The notes beneath the pieces were generated by a model. The model was not told the DNA's origin. It was given only the letters and a program-made list of their open reading frames with translations, and did not search any database. Made by a program: the position numbers and the translations under genes. Shown here piece after piece: positions 8,852 to 17,783 of a stretch of DNA of 64,000 nucleotides. How positions within the stretch are numbered: the stretch's first letter is position 1; each line of letters begins with the position of its first letter. Source of the stretch: Planctomycetaceae bacterium (lineage in GTDB: Bacteria; Planctomycetota; Planctomycetia; Pirellulales; Pirellulaceae); the NCBI GenBank assembly GCA_020638995.1, contig JACKHM010000002.1, positions 992,001 to 1,056,000 on the forward strand. The letters are read 5' to 3'.

Positions 8852-9634
8852 CTAGAGCGCTTCGCCATCGGGGTCGCTCCGTGCAGATAAAGGTGCCGAC
8901 TCGCTCGGCGATTCCTGGTCTTTAGGCATCTCAGGTTCACCCGCTGACTCCTTTGCTACGCGGGGCTTGAGTACGATCTTGTCTTCTTCGATCGATACGG
9001 TCTCGATCCGGCGCAACGCCTCAGCGACCTCAGGATCTTTATAGATATCTTTCGCAAGATTCTCTTTCCCCATGGCTTCCAAGATTTCCTGCGGTATCTT
9101 CTCGCCTTTGACTTCAGCGTCGGTCAACGTCACTATCAGCACACCATTTTCTAGCGACACGTCAAATGTTGCAGACGCGTTGAAGTATCTTCCCTTGCCG
9201 CCAGGGATCGCATCCGTCGGAATGCTTACGTCGCCCGTGATCTCGCCGTCCTGAATCTCGATGTAAACTTTGCCCTTGAGATCGTCGTCCGCAGAGATCA
9301 TGGCATTGATCTCTTTCGTTGTTAACACAAGATCCTCGGGTGTTTCTCCCGCATCGATCTTTTGCTTGAACTCATCGACGCGAGCCTTAATCTCGGCTCG
9401 CTCGGCTTCCGAAAGTTCCACAACTGGAAGATTCGCGGGAGCATCGGCTGTGTAGCGATTTACCTGGCTCTGTACCCACCAATATGCGGACAGGCCACCG
9501 CCGACAACCACCACCAACCCCAACACAAAGATGATCAGACAACCATAGAGGCAACAACCACGCGACGATTTGCTCGCGCCTTCGGACTTGTAGGGGTTGT
9601 CTTGTAGCGATTCGTTCTCGTTGATGGTGCTCAT
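8852..9634 (-). CDS. NPY-motif single-pass membrane protein
   Basis: 260 residues from ATG 9634, chosen because the upstream extension is low in homology-like content while MSTINENESLQDNPYKSEG repeats the NPY pattern of the neighbour at 8183. After a Cys-rich juxtamembrane patch (GCCLYGC) comes one long hydrophobic helix (LIIFVLGLVVVVGGGLSAYWWV, residues about 36-57). The rest is a soluble, acidic domain with a beta-rich centre (residues about 100-215), presumably outside the cytoplasm, and a Pro/Ser/Glu-rich tail. No known family recognised. Confidence 0.75.
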   Translation of the reverse strand: MSTINENESLQDNPYKSEGASKSSRGCCLYGCLIIFVLGLVVVVGGGLSAYWWVQSQVNRYTADAPANLPVVELSEAERAEIKARVDEFKQKIDAGETPEDLVLTTKEINAMISADDDLKGKVYIEIQDGEITGDVSIPTDAIPGGKGRYFNASATFDVSLENGVLIVTLTDAEVKGEKIPQEILEAMGKENLAKDIYKDPEVAEALRRIETVSIEEDKIVLKPRVAKESAGEPEMPKDQESPSESAPLSARSDPDGEAL

Positions 9635-9812
9635 GTTATTCCGCGTTGCTGCGACTAGAGTTTGACGTTGAAGAATTCCCGGCAACAAAGAGAGTCTACC
9701 AATTCGGCGTGCTCGGACAAATGTGACTGGATTCACAGTGACTGGCAGTTCGCTGGGCCGCGCCAGATCTTGGATTCACCCGTTTTCCACTGGTTCCAGC
9801 TGTTACTTGCGG

Positions 9813-12029
9813 CTATTGCAGGCGACGCACTCGCAGCAATAGGCTATTCGCCACCACGGAGATACTGCTCATCGCCATCGCTCCGGCGGCAAGTGAGGGG
9901 GGCACGCGAACGCCCAAGACGGGTATCAAGATTCCCGCGGCCAGTGGTATCAGGGCCAAATTGTAAACGAATGCCCAGGCTAGATTCTGAACAATCGTCC
10001 TGCGAGTCGCACGGGCTAGTTTCAACGCCATCGGAACCGCAGCCAAGTCACGTCCGACAAGCACAACGTCTGCCGACTCGATCGCCACATCTGCGCCCGA
10101 TCCAATGGCAATCCCTAGATCGGCGATCGCCAGAGCCGCCGCGTCATTGATGCCGTCTCCCACCATCGCCACCACTTCACCTTCGGCCTGGAGATTGCGA
10201 ATGGCCGACTCCTTCTCGTCAGGCCGCACTTCTGACATCGTTTCGTCAATCCCAATACGATGTGCGACCGCCGCAGCCGTATTTGCCTTGTCACCGGTTA
10301 ACATCATGACCCGGAGGTTCAATTCGTGGAGGGCTTCTACGGCCTCGTAGCTCGATGGAGGCAATTCGTCTGCGACAAAAATAGTACCGGCATAAACTCC
10401 GGCTCGGGCGACGATCAAAGCTGTTTCGCCGTTCTCACGGCGATGGTCGATGGCTGATAGCGCCGCGTCGGATAAAGCGATCCCGTGTCGCGCCATCAAG
10501 CGTTCGTTACCAATCGCCACTTGAGCACCATTCACGTTCGCTTCGATACCTTCGCCGGGCCAATTGGTTAGATCGTCAGCTTCAGCAGGAGGTAAATTCT
10601 GCTGTCGAACATATGCAGCGACGGCCTTGGCGAGTGGATGAGCCGTCAGTTGCTCAACGGCAGCAACTTCGGCTAGGAACATTGAGTCATCGACTTCCCC
10701 AACAACGTCGACCGCTACGACAACGGGCTTCCCAGTCGTAATCGTACCCGTCTTGTCCAGCACGATCGTCGTTAGTTTCCCGCCTAATTCAAGCGCTCGG
10801 GCATCCCTAATGAGAATCCCAAGTTCGGCTCCTCGACCACTGGCGACCAAGACGGCCGTTGGCGTCGCCAATCCGAGAGCACACGGGCACGCCACCACTA
10901 AAACCGCAACAGTACAGGACAGCCCCAGCGTCCAGTCGCCGGCCAAGCCCCAAGCCAGCAACGTGAGCGTTGCGATCGTCAATACCGCGGGAACAAACCA
11001 AGCCACAACCCGATCGGCAAGTTTTTGGATCTGAGGTTTTGACTCCTGAGCTCGGCGAACAAGCTCGATAAGTTGAGCCAGTGAAGTCGCGTCTGCTGCG
11101 ACCGTCACTCGAGCCTTGAACGCACCTTCGCCATTCATCGTACCGGCGTATAGCCGACTGCCCGCCTGTTTTATGATCGGCAATGCCTCACCCGTCAGCC
11201 AGGATTCATCGACGCTTCCCGTCCCGGATATAATTGTCGCGTCTAGTGGCACTCGCTCGCCAGGACGCACCAAGATCACCTCGTCAACTCTCACTTGTCC
11301 GGTCGGAATGGTTTGGATCTGCGACTCGCGCTCAACATTCGCCACATCGGGAGCCAGAGTCATTAACTTTTGGATCGAAGCCGACGCGCGCCCCTTGGCC
11401 ATCGCTTCGAGGTATTTTCCGCAGGTGATGAAAGCGATGATCATCCCCGCATCAACAAACATCATGCCGGAAGAATGCCAGAAAAGATGATAAAGTCCGG
11501 CGACGAACGCAGTGCCTGTACCGAGTGCCACAAGCGTATCCATGTTCGCCGCCCCGTACTTCAGTCGACGCCATGCACCCTCCCAAAAAGGCCAACCAAC
11601 GTAGAACTGGAGTGGCGACGCCAATGCAAACTGCCACCACGCGGCTGTTACTGAACCGACGGGCGACAGGTGCCCAATCAACATGAGCGGCACGAGAAGT
11701 GAGAAGCCCACGATCATTCGAACTCGCCATACAGCTACCTCCGCCTGCTCGCGGTCGTGCAAAGAAGCATGCTCTTCGTTCACGGGAACCGTGGCCTGGT
11801 ATCCGGCTCGAGTGATCGCATTGATAATTGTCTCGGCCCGAGTGCCAGGATCGACCTCCACGACTGCTTGACGCAGAGTCAGATTGACACTCGCCGAACC
11901 TACGCCTGGAACCGCTTCGATCACTCGTTGGACATTCGCGACACAGCTCGCGCAATGCATCCCGTCTACCTCAATGACGAGCCGAGACCGTTGGGACTGA
12001 TTTTTAGGCGATTCGACGAGTTTCTTCAT
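9813..12029 (-). CDS. copA: copper-exporting P1B-type ATPase
   Basis: 738 residues. One N-terminal heavy-metal-binding domain with GMHCASCV (residues about 24-31), then eight hydrophobic helices. The ion site CPC is in VVACPCALGLATPTAV, the phosphorylation motif is DKTGTITTGKP, the HP dipeptide of the N-domain is in LTAHPLAKAV, and the hinge is MVGDGINDAAAL. TM7/8 residues YN (VYNLALIPLAAG) and MSS (AMAMSSISVVANS) are those of the Cu(I) P1B-1 subgroup. It exports Cu(I) from the cytoplasm. It stands alone, with no CopZ or copper regulator beside it, and is divergent from recA. Confidence 0.96.
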   Translation of the reverse strand: MKKLVESPKNQSQRSRLVIEVDGMHCASCVANVQRVIEAVPGVGSASVNLTLRQAVVEVDPGTRAETIINAITRAGYQATVPVNEEHASLHDREQAEVAVWRVRMIVGFSLLVPLMLIGHLSPVGSVTAAWWQFALASPLQFYVGWPFWEGAWRRLKYGAANMDTLVALGTGTAFVAGLYHLFWHSSGMMFVDAGMIIAFITCGKYLEAMAKGRASASIQKLMTLAPDVANVERESQIQTIPTGQVRVDEVILVRPGERVPLDATIISGTGSVDESWLTGEALPIIKQAGSRLYAGTMNGEGAFKARVTVAADATSLAQLIELVRRAQESKPQIQKLADRVVAWFVPAVLTIATLTLLAWGLAGDWTLGLSCTVAVLVVACPCALGLATPTAVLVASGRGAELGILIRDARALELGGKLTTIVLDKTGTITTGKPVVVAVDVVGEVDDSMFLAEVAAVEQLTAHPLAKAVAAYVRQQNLPPAEADDLTNWPGEGIEANVNGAQVAIGNERLMARHGIALSDAALSAIDHRRENGETALIVARAGVYAGTIFVADELPPSSYEAVEALHELNLRVMMLTGDKANTAAAVAHRIGIDETMSEVRPDEKESAIRNLQAEGEVVAMVGDGINDAAALAIADLGIAIGSGADVAIESADVVLVGRDLAAVPMALKLARATRRTIVQNLAWAFVYNLALIPLAAGILIPVLGVRVPPSLAAGAMAMSSISVVANSLLLRVRRLQ

Positions 12030-12109
12030 GCTGCGAGAATTGTACCCAATGGCAACGACCTACGATTTGCTCAAAAAGCGACATCGATCCATAAAATTCG
12101 ATTTAGCTC

Positions 12110-12138
12110 TTGCCTGCCTGAGTATTCATACGTATAGT
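12110..12138 (+). promoter_or_regulatory. putative sigma-70 promoter of recA
   Basis: TTGCCT (12110-12115) and TATAGT (12133-12138) are separated by 17 bases and lie about 105 bases before the recA start. I looked for a LexA-type palindrome here and saw none that I would defend. Confidence 0.55.
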
Positions 12139-12242
12139 ATCCAGACGTTCACTAACAATCCCCGTTCGGCTTGCTGATTGCTCTTCAGCACGGTGAGCGC
12201 TACAATCTCGGGCACTTCTCCTAACGAAATGGAGTTTCACAA

Positions 12243-13385
12243 ATGGCACTAGCTACGAAGACGGGCACCAACAACATGGCTAAAAAAGCACGAAACACAC
12301 GAACTGCGGGGAAAGCCACGGATAAGAAGGCGGAAGCGGTCGCGGCCTTTATCAACGAGAATCAAAACCTCAAAACGACTCTTCAGCAGATCGAAAAGCA
12401 GTTTGGTGAAGGATCGATCATGCCATTGGGGGCTGACGCGCGTGGTGCCATCAAGGGCATTCCGACTGGCAGCCTGTCGCTTGATATCGCCCTCGGCGGC
12501 CAAGGCATTCCCCGTGGCCGAATCATCGAGATCTACGGTCCGGAGTCGAGCGGCAAGACAACCTTGGCGCTGCATGTCGTCGCTCAAGCTCAAAAGAAGG
12601 AAGGAATTGCCGCCTTCATCGACGCGGAACACGCATTCGATCCCACCTGGGCGAAGAAGCTCGGTGTCGAACTCGACACATTGCTTGTCAGCCAGCCGAG
12701 CAGCGGTGAAGAGGCAATGCAGATCACGGAGATGCTCATTAAGTCAAACGCCGTCGACATTATCGTCGTCGATTCAGTCGCCGCGCTGGTCCCCAAACAG
12801 GAACTCGAAGGCGAAATCGGCGACTCACACGTCGGCCTGCAAGCTCGATTGATGAGTCAGTCAATGCGTAAGTTGACTGGCGCCATCTCCAAGAGCAAAA
12901 CCGCCGTCATCTTCATCAATCAGATCCGAGAGAAGATCGGCGTCATGTTCGGCAGCCCTGAAACGACCCCCGGTGGTCGGGCGTTGAAGTTTTATAGCTC
13001 GTGCCGCATCGATGTTCGGCGTATTGGGAGCTTGAAGGACGGCGAGGAAGTTGTCGGCCAGCGAGTCCGAACCAAGATTGTCAAGAACAAAGTTGCCCCT
13101 CCATTCCGCATCGCCGAGTTCGACATGATGCACTCTAACGGCATCAGCTACGAAGGAGATATTCTCGACTTGGCGGTCGCACAAAATGTGGTCGCCCGGA
13201 GCGGAGCTTGGTTCAAGTACGGCGATACACATCTCGGTCAAGGCAAGGAGAAAGCTCGCGCGTTCTTAGTCGAGAACAAGGATATTGCCGACGAAATCGC
13301 GGACAAGGTCATGTCCGCGGTGGGCTTTGGCAACGTCGTAGCCTCTGGAGACCCGGGTGAAGTCTCCGATGATAGCAGTGAGTAG
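12243..13385 (+). CDS. recA: recombinase RecA
   Basis: 380 residues. The strand-exchange ATPase of homologous recombination and SOS induction. Walker A is GPESSGKTT, followed by IDAEHAFDP, the Walker B region DIIVVDSVAALVPK, loop L1 at GDSHVGLQARLMSQ and loop L2 at INQIREKIGVMFGSPETTPGG. The start is ATG 12243, placed 8 bases after GGAG (12231-12234); an internal start at 12276 (MAKKARN) would also be acceptable. The short Lys-rich N-terminal extension is probably flexible. The downstream protease-like gene begins inside the last codons of recA, so the two are translationally coupled. Confidence 0.98.
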   Translation: MALATKTGTNNMAKKARNTRTAGKATDKKAEAVAAFINENQNLKTTLQQIEKQFGEGSIMPLGADARGAIKGIPTGSLSLDIALGGQGIPRGRIIEIYGPESSGKTTLALHVVAQAQKKEGIAAFIDAEHAFDPTWAKKLGVELDTLLVSQPSSGEEAMQITEMLIKSNAVDIIVVDSVAALVPKQELEGEIGDSHVGLQARLMSQSMRKLTGAISKSKTAVIFINQIREKIGVMFGSPETTPGGRALKFYSSCRIDVRRIGSLKDGEEVVGQRVRTKIVKNKVAPPFRIAEFDMMHSNGISYEGDILDLAVAQNVVARSGAWFKYGDTHLGQGKEKARAFLVENKDIADEIADKVMSAVGFGNVVASGDPGEVSDDSSE

Positions 13386-14844
13386 TCTGCGACTGCGACT
13401 TTATGCATCGCTCGGTTTGGCCATTTTCTGTTTGACTCGTGAATTGGCGGCTGAACCGGATACAACGCTGATCGAGAACGCATTACAAGACACGCTTGTC
13501 AATGCTGTGGCGATTAGTGAGAAATCGGTTGTCGCGATCGCGCGAGTTCGCAAAGATGCACAGGAACCTTCGATCGCGTTGCGGTTTCCCTTTGGAGTAG
13601 CTCGGCAAAGCCTTGATCCAACATCACCTGATTTCGTGCCCAGCGATTTTGGCTCTGGGGTCATCGTTGACGAAAGCGGTTATATCCTGACGACGTTGCC
13701 AGTGATCGGGGACGTCGTTCAGTCGAAGTACTACGTCTGGCACCAAAAGCGACCTTTCGTCGCCAGCGTCGTCGCAACAGCTCCGTGGTACGATCTTGCC
13801 ATTTTGAAAATCGACGCCCAGCGTTTAGTACCGATCGAATTCGGCGATGGCGCGAGGACAAAAAAGGGACAGTTGGTCCTCGCGCTTGGAAATCCCGCCG
13901 CGATTGCGCGAGATGGCAAAGTTAGCGCCAGTTGGGGCATCATTTCAAATGTGGCAAGGCGCGCACCTCCCACCGTATCTCGCTCGAACGAACCGCTCGG
14001 GCGCGAAACGCTGCATCATTACGGCACGCTAATCCAGACAGATGCTAAGCTCGACTTCGGCTACAGCGGAGGCGCGTTGCTCAATTTACAGGGTCAGATG
14101 ATTGGCTTGACAACCTCATACACCGGTTCCATTCACGCCGAAACTGCAGCAGGCTTGGCAATTCCGGTCGATGACGATTTTCGGAGGATCGTTAACACGT
14201 TGAAGAGCGGCAAGACACCGGAATTTGGTTTCCTGGGTGTCGGGCCTGAAACACTGAGCATCATGCATCGCCAGCAGGGTTATCATGGCGTTCGACTGGT
14301 ATCGGTCATGGATGGAACTCCGGCAGCGCGGGCCGGTTTGCGAGTCGATGACGTCGTCACTCACATCAATGATGCGCCCTTGTTCGACGAAAGTGACCTG
14401 TTCTGGAGAATTGGTATCCTCAGTCCCGGAATGACAGCAAACCTCCGTGTCGTGCGTGGTGATGTTGCTGATCCGAATGCTGCTGTTCTCGAAACGTCGG
14501 TTACCGTAACGAAAAAGTACGTGAATACCGCCCGCCAGCCGATCGCTACGTCCGAAATGCCAATGTGGCGTGGCCTCACCGTCGACTATGCCACAGCGTC
14601 GCCTACATTCGCACAGTTGGTTGAACGGCCTCCCGCCGATAGTCTGTGCGTAGTTGACGTCGTACCGGACTCTCCGAGTTGGAGGGCCGGGCTTCGCGTT
14701 GGTAACTTCATTACACATGTGGATGATTCAAAGGTGACGACGCCGACCGAATTCGCAATGTTTGTTGCCAATTCGTCCGATGCAGTGACAGTGCATGTCA
14801 CTGCAAACGGGAAGGACGTTACGCCGCTCACCGTCTCGCCCTAA
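13369..14844 (+). CDS. exported HtrA/trypsin-like protein with two PDZ domains, catalytic His missing
   Basis: About 491 residues from ATG 13369 (GTG 13357 is an alternative). A signal peptide is present (LRLRLYASLGLAIFCLTRELAA). The S1C protease fold follows: GSGVIVDESGYILTTLPVI, WYDLAILKID with the catalytic Asp, and DFGYSGGALLNLQGQMIGL with the catalytic Ser. Where HtrA proteins read TNxHVV, this one reads TTLPVI, so the catalytic His is replaced by Pro. PDZ1 spans about residues 285-370 and a more diverged PDZ2 about 400-485. It overlaps recA by 17 bases. Probably a scaffold or inactive protease in the periplasm; activity with a substitute residue is not excluded. Confidence 0.85.
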   Translation: MIAVSSLRLRLYASLGLAIFCLTRELAAEPDTTLIENALQDTLVNAVAISEKSVVAIARVRKDAQEPSIALRFPFGVARQSLDPTSPDFVPSDFGSGVIVDESGYILTTLPVIGDVVQSKYYVWHQKRPFVASVVATAPWYDLAILKIDAQRLVPIEFGDGARTKKGQLVLALGNPAAIARDGKVSASWGIISNVARRAPPTVSRSNEPLGRETLHHYGTLIQTDAKLDFGYSGGALLNLQGQMIGLTTSYTGSIHAETAAGLAIPVDDDFRRIVNTLKSGKTPEFGFLGVGPETLSIMHRQQGYHGVRLVSVMDGTPAARAGLRVDDVVTHINDAPLFDESDLFWRIGILSPGMTANLRVVRGDVADPNAAVLETSVTVTKKYVNTARQPIATSEMPMWRGLTVDYATASPTFAQLVERPPADSLCVVDVVPDSPSWRAGLRVGNFITHVDDSKVTTPTEFAMFVANSSDAVTVHVTANGKDVTPLTVSP

Positions 14845-14900
14845 ACTGCGGGCATCGTTATGATTGTGGCTTCACACATGACCCCGAGTCGGTCAATAGC

Positions 14901-14918
14901 GTGTTAGCCCGGTAACAC
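14901..14918 (+). promoter_or_regulatory. small hairpin just upstream of alaS
   Basis: GTGTTA (14901-14906) and TAACAC (14913-14918) form a perfect 6-bp stem with loop GCCCGG, 24 bases before the alaS start. No T-tract follows, so it is not a terminator; it may be an operator or a translation-control element. Confidence 0.35.
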
Positions 14919-14942
14919 ATTCATCTTGATCACATTAGCAAC

Positions 14943-17756
14943 ATGAAGACGAACGAAATACGCGAAAAGTACTTGGCCTTTTTCGAAACAAAAGGCCACA
15001 CGCGCTGCCCGAGCGATGTACTGGTTCCGACGTGGGATCCTTCGGTTCTGTTCACACCAGCCGGTATGAACCAGTTCAAAGATCACTTCCTAGGAAAAGT
15101 GAAACTTGAGTTCACGAAGGCCACGACTTGCCAAAAGTGCCTGCGAACCGGCGACATCGACAATGTTGGCCGCACAGCCTATCACCATACCTTCTTCGAA
15201 ATGTTGGGCAACTTCAGCTTCGGCGACTATTTCAAACGAGCGGCCATTAATTGGGCCTGGGAATTTCTAACTGATAAGCAATGGCTTGCCATCGATCCTG
15301 CCCGGTTGTCCGTCACCGTTTATCTCGATGATGATGAAGCGGCGGAGATCTGGCAGAAGGACATTGGACTGGGTCTCGATCGTATCGAACGATTGGGCGA
15401 GCATGATAACTTCTGGCCGGCGGGCGCACCCTCCGATGGTCCGGACGGCGTCTGCGGCCCCTGTAGCGAAATCTTTTATCACGACGACTTTGGCGACACG
15501 GTCGAGATCTGGAATCTTGTATTCACTCAGTTCAATCGTGTTGGTGACCCGCCCGATAATCTCCGGCCATTGCCCAGCAAGAACATCGACACGGGAATGG
15601 GACTGGAACGCGCTGCTTCAGTGTTACAAGGCGTACCGACCAACTATCACATCGATATTTTACGACCCATCGTCGAAGCCGCAGCGGAAGTCGTCGGCAC
15701 AAAGTACGTGTTCGATTCGGATACAGGTCGCCGGTTGCGCCGCATCACCGATCATATTCGCGCTTGTACGATGGCCGTGCATGAGAACGTCTATCCCGGC
15801 GCGCAAAAGGAAAAATACGTAATTCGTCGACTGCTGCGGCGAGCGGTCCTTGATGGACATCAGTTGGGACTGCGCGAGCCGTTTCTCTGCAAGATTGTAC
15901 CGGCGGTCGTCGAGCAGATGAAAGCTGCCTATCCTGACTTGGTTCAGACGACAGATCGCGTTGCCGAGGTGATTAAAAACGAGGAGTCCAACTTCTTCGG
16001 GACGATCGATGCTGGCTTGGCTCGCATCGAGAGGATATTCGCCGAGATGCAGGCGGAAAGCCGTACGACTGTCGATGGTGCAGAAGCCGCAGATCTCTAT
16101 CAGACAAACGGTGTTCCACCGGAAGTGTTCGAGACGATGGCTGCGGAAAACAATCTCGCCTTTGATTGGGACGGTTATCGCAAAGCCATGGCGGAACACG
16201 GTGAAGCTTCTGGCAAAGTGGCTCACTCGGTGATGGGCGACAAAGGCCCTATCGATGCAATTAAAAAGGTGTTGCACCAAGTTCAGTTCCTAGGTTACGA
16301 CTCGACCGAGGCGAGCGCAGAACTAAAGTTCATCGTCGCTCAAGAACAACTTTGTGATCATTTACAAGAAGTTGGCCACAACGAAACCATCACCGTGGTA
16401 CTCGACCGCACACCTTTCTACGGTGAGTCTGGCGGCCAAGTTGGCGATACCGGCGAGATCGTGGGCGAAGGATTCCGATTTCAGGTGATTGACACGCAGC
16501 GTGATGCTGGATTGGTCCTGCATCACGGCCATCTCCTGGAGGGTGAATTGCGAACGGGAACAAAAGTCACAGCCCGTGTCGATGCCGACCGACGTCAAGG
16601 AATCCGCAGAGCCCACTCGGCAACGCACATCATTCATCACGCCTTGCAAAAGCACTTGGGATCGCATGCGCAACAGCAGGGCTCCAAGGTCGATCAAGAT
16701 TGGTTACGGTTTGACTTTACGAATCTGGCCCCCGTCGGCGCAGAAACATTGCATACCATCGAGCAAGATGCGATCGGGCACATCACAGCAGCAGAACCGA
16801 TCCTGGCCCAGACCTTGCCGCTGGCCAAAGCTCGTGAATTGGGAGCCATGATGTTGTTCGGTGAAAAGTATCCCGACCCGGTTCGCATGGTTTCGATGGG
16901 CGACTTTAGCAAGGAACTGTGCGGCGGCATCCACCTCGAGAATACCAGCGAGGTCGGTTCGCTAGAGATTGTCGCGGAGGAGGGTGTGTCGGCGGGCACT
17001 CGCCGTATCATCGCTTTGACCGGCGACAAAGCAAAAGGACACGCTGAACAAACTGAAAAAACATTGATGGCAACAGCTGATGTGCTGGGCGTAAGTCCCG
17101 TGGCGGTTCCCGATGCGCTTCGCAAACTTGCCCAGCATGTCCGTGACCTGAAGAAACAACTTGCATCAGGCTCCAAGAAAAGTGAGACGGATGTCAAAGG
17201 CAAGTCTGCGACAAGCTCCGACGCCACAGCACCGAGTTACGCCGAGACCAGAACCGCGCTGCGAGAGTCTGCTCGTTTGCTCAACGTCGCCCCACTTGAC
17301 GTTCCCGACCGCGTCAAGGCGATGCAACGAGAGATCGTCGAACTAAATGAGCAGATCGAACAGATGGCCCAGTCGGGAGACCTGTCCGCCGACGCTTTAA
17401 TCGAAAAGGCCGAATTGATCGGCGACACAAAAGTGATCGTTGCCGAAACCACCGGTGCCAACCCTAACCTCATGCGTCAATTGATCGACCAGATTCGGAA
17501 GAAGGGTGGGTCTAATGCCATCTTTCTGGCAACAGTGGGAGGTGATTCCAAAGTCATTCTCGTGGCCGGTGTCAGCCGCGACTTGGTCGACCGCGGCGTG
17601 AGCGCTGGAAACTGGGTCAAAGAAGTCGCCCCTGTGGTCGGAGGCGGTGGAGGCGGCAAGCCCGACTTAGCCCAAGCTGGCGGCAAAGATCCAGATAAGC
17701 TCCCTGAAGCTTTACAAGTCGCTCAGGGTGCGATGCAAAAGTGGTTGGCCAGTTGA
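14943..17756 (+). CDS. alaS: alanyl-tRNA synthetase
   Basis: 937 residues, longer than the usual ~875. Charges tRNA-Ala. The class II core is seen in MKTNEIREKYLAFFETKGH, LFTPAGMNQFKDHFLG and TAYHHTFFEMLGNFSFGDYFK. The editing domain has HSATHIIHHALQKHLG (HxxxH) and the zinc-site CGGIH. The C-terminal Gly-rich domain contains VGGGGGGKPDLAQAGGKDP. The extra length is an apparent duplication: LGVSPVAVPDALRKLAQHVRDLKKQL (residues about 717-742) resembles LNVAPLDVPDRVKAMQREIVELNEQI (about 779-804), joined by a Ser/Lys-rich linker. Confidence 0.97.
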   Translation: MKTNEIREKYLAFFETKGHTRCPSDVLVPTWDPSVLFTPAGMNQFKDHFLGKVKLEFTKATTCQKCLRTGDIDNVGRTAYHHTFFEMLGNFSFGDYFKRAAINWAWEFLTDKQWLAIDPARLSVTVYLDDDEAAEIWQKDIGLGLDRIERLGEHDNFWPAGAPSDGPDGVCGPCSEIFYHDDFGDTVEIWNLVFTQFNRVGDPPDNLRPLPSKNIDTGMGLERAASVLQGVPTNYHIDILRPIVEAAAEVVGTKYVFDSDTGRRLRRITDHIRACTMAVHENVYPGAQKEKYVIRRLLRRAVLDGHQLGLREPFLCKIVPAVVEQMKAAYPDLVQTTDRVAEVIKNEESNFFGTIDAGLARIERIFAEMQAESRTTVDGAEAADLYQTNGVPPEVFETMAAENNLAFDWDGYRKAMAEHGEASGKVAHSVMGDKGPIDAIKKVLHQVQFLGYDSTEASAELKFIVAQEQLCDHLQEVGHNETITVVLDRTPFYGESGGQVGDTGEIVGEGFRFQVIDTQRDAGLVLHHGHLLEGELRTGTKVTARVDADRRQGIRRAHSATHIIHHALQKHLGSHAQQQGSKVDQDWLRFDFTNLAPVGAETLHTIEQDAIGHITAAEPILAQTLPLAKARELGAMMLFGEKYPDPVRMVSMGDFSKELCGGIHLENTSEVGSLEIVAEEGVSAGTRRIIALTGDKAKGHAEQTEKTLMATADVLGVSPVAVPDALRKLAQHVRDLKKQLASGSKKSETDVKGKSATSSDATAPSYAETRTALRESARLLNVAPLDVPDRVKAMQREIVELNEQIEQMAQSGDLSADALIEKAELIGDTKVIVAETTGANPNLMRQLIDQIRKKGGSNAIFLATVGGDSKVILVAGVSRDLVDRGVSAGNWVKEVAPVVGGGGGGKPDLAQAGGKDPDKLPEALQVAQGAMQKWLAS

Positions 17757-17783
17757 TCTGGCCTCTAGCAACCCAGGTTCTGA

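Noticed and set aside
12139..12242. LexA (SOS) box ahead of recA
   Set aside because: GTTC occurs twice, but the spacing matches neither the Gram-positive nor the alphaproteobacterial LexA pattern.
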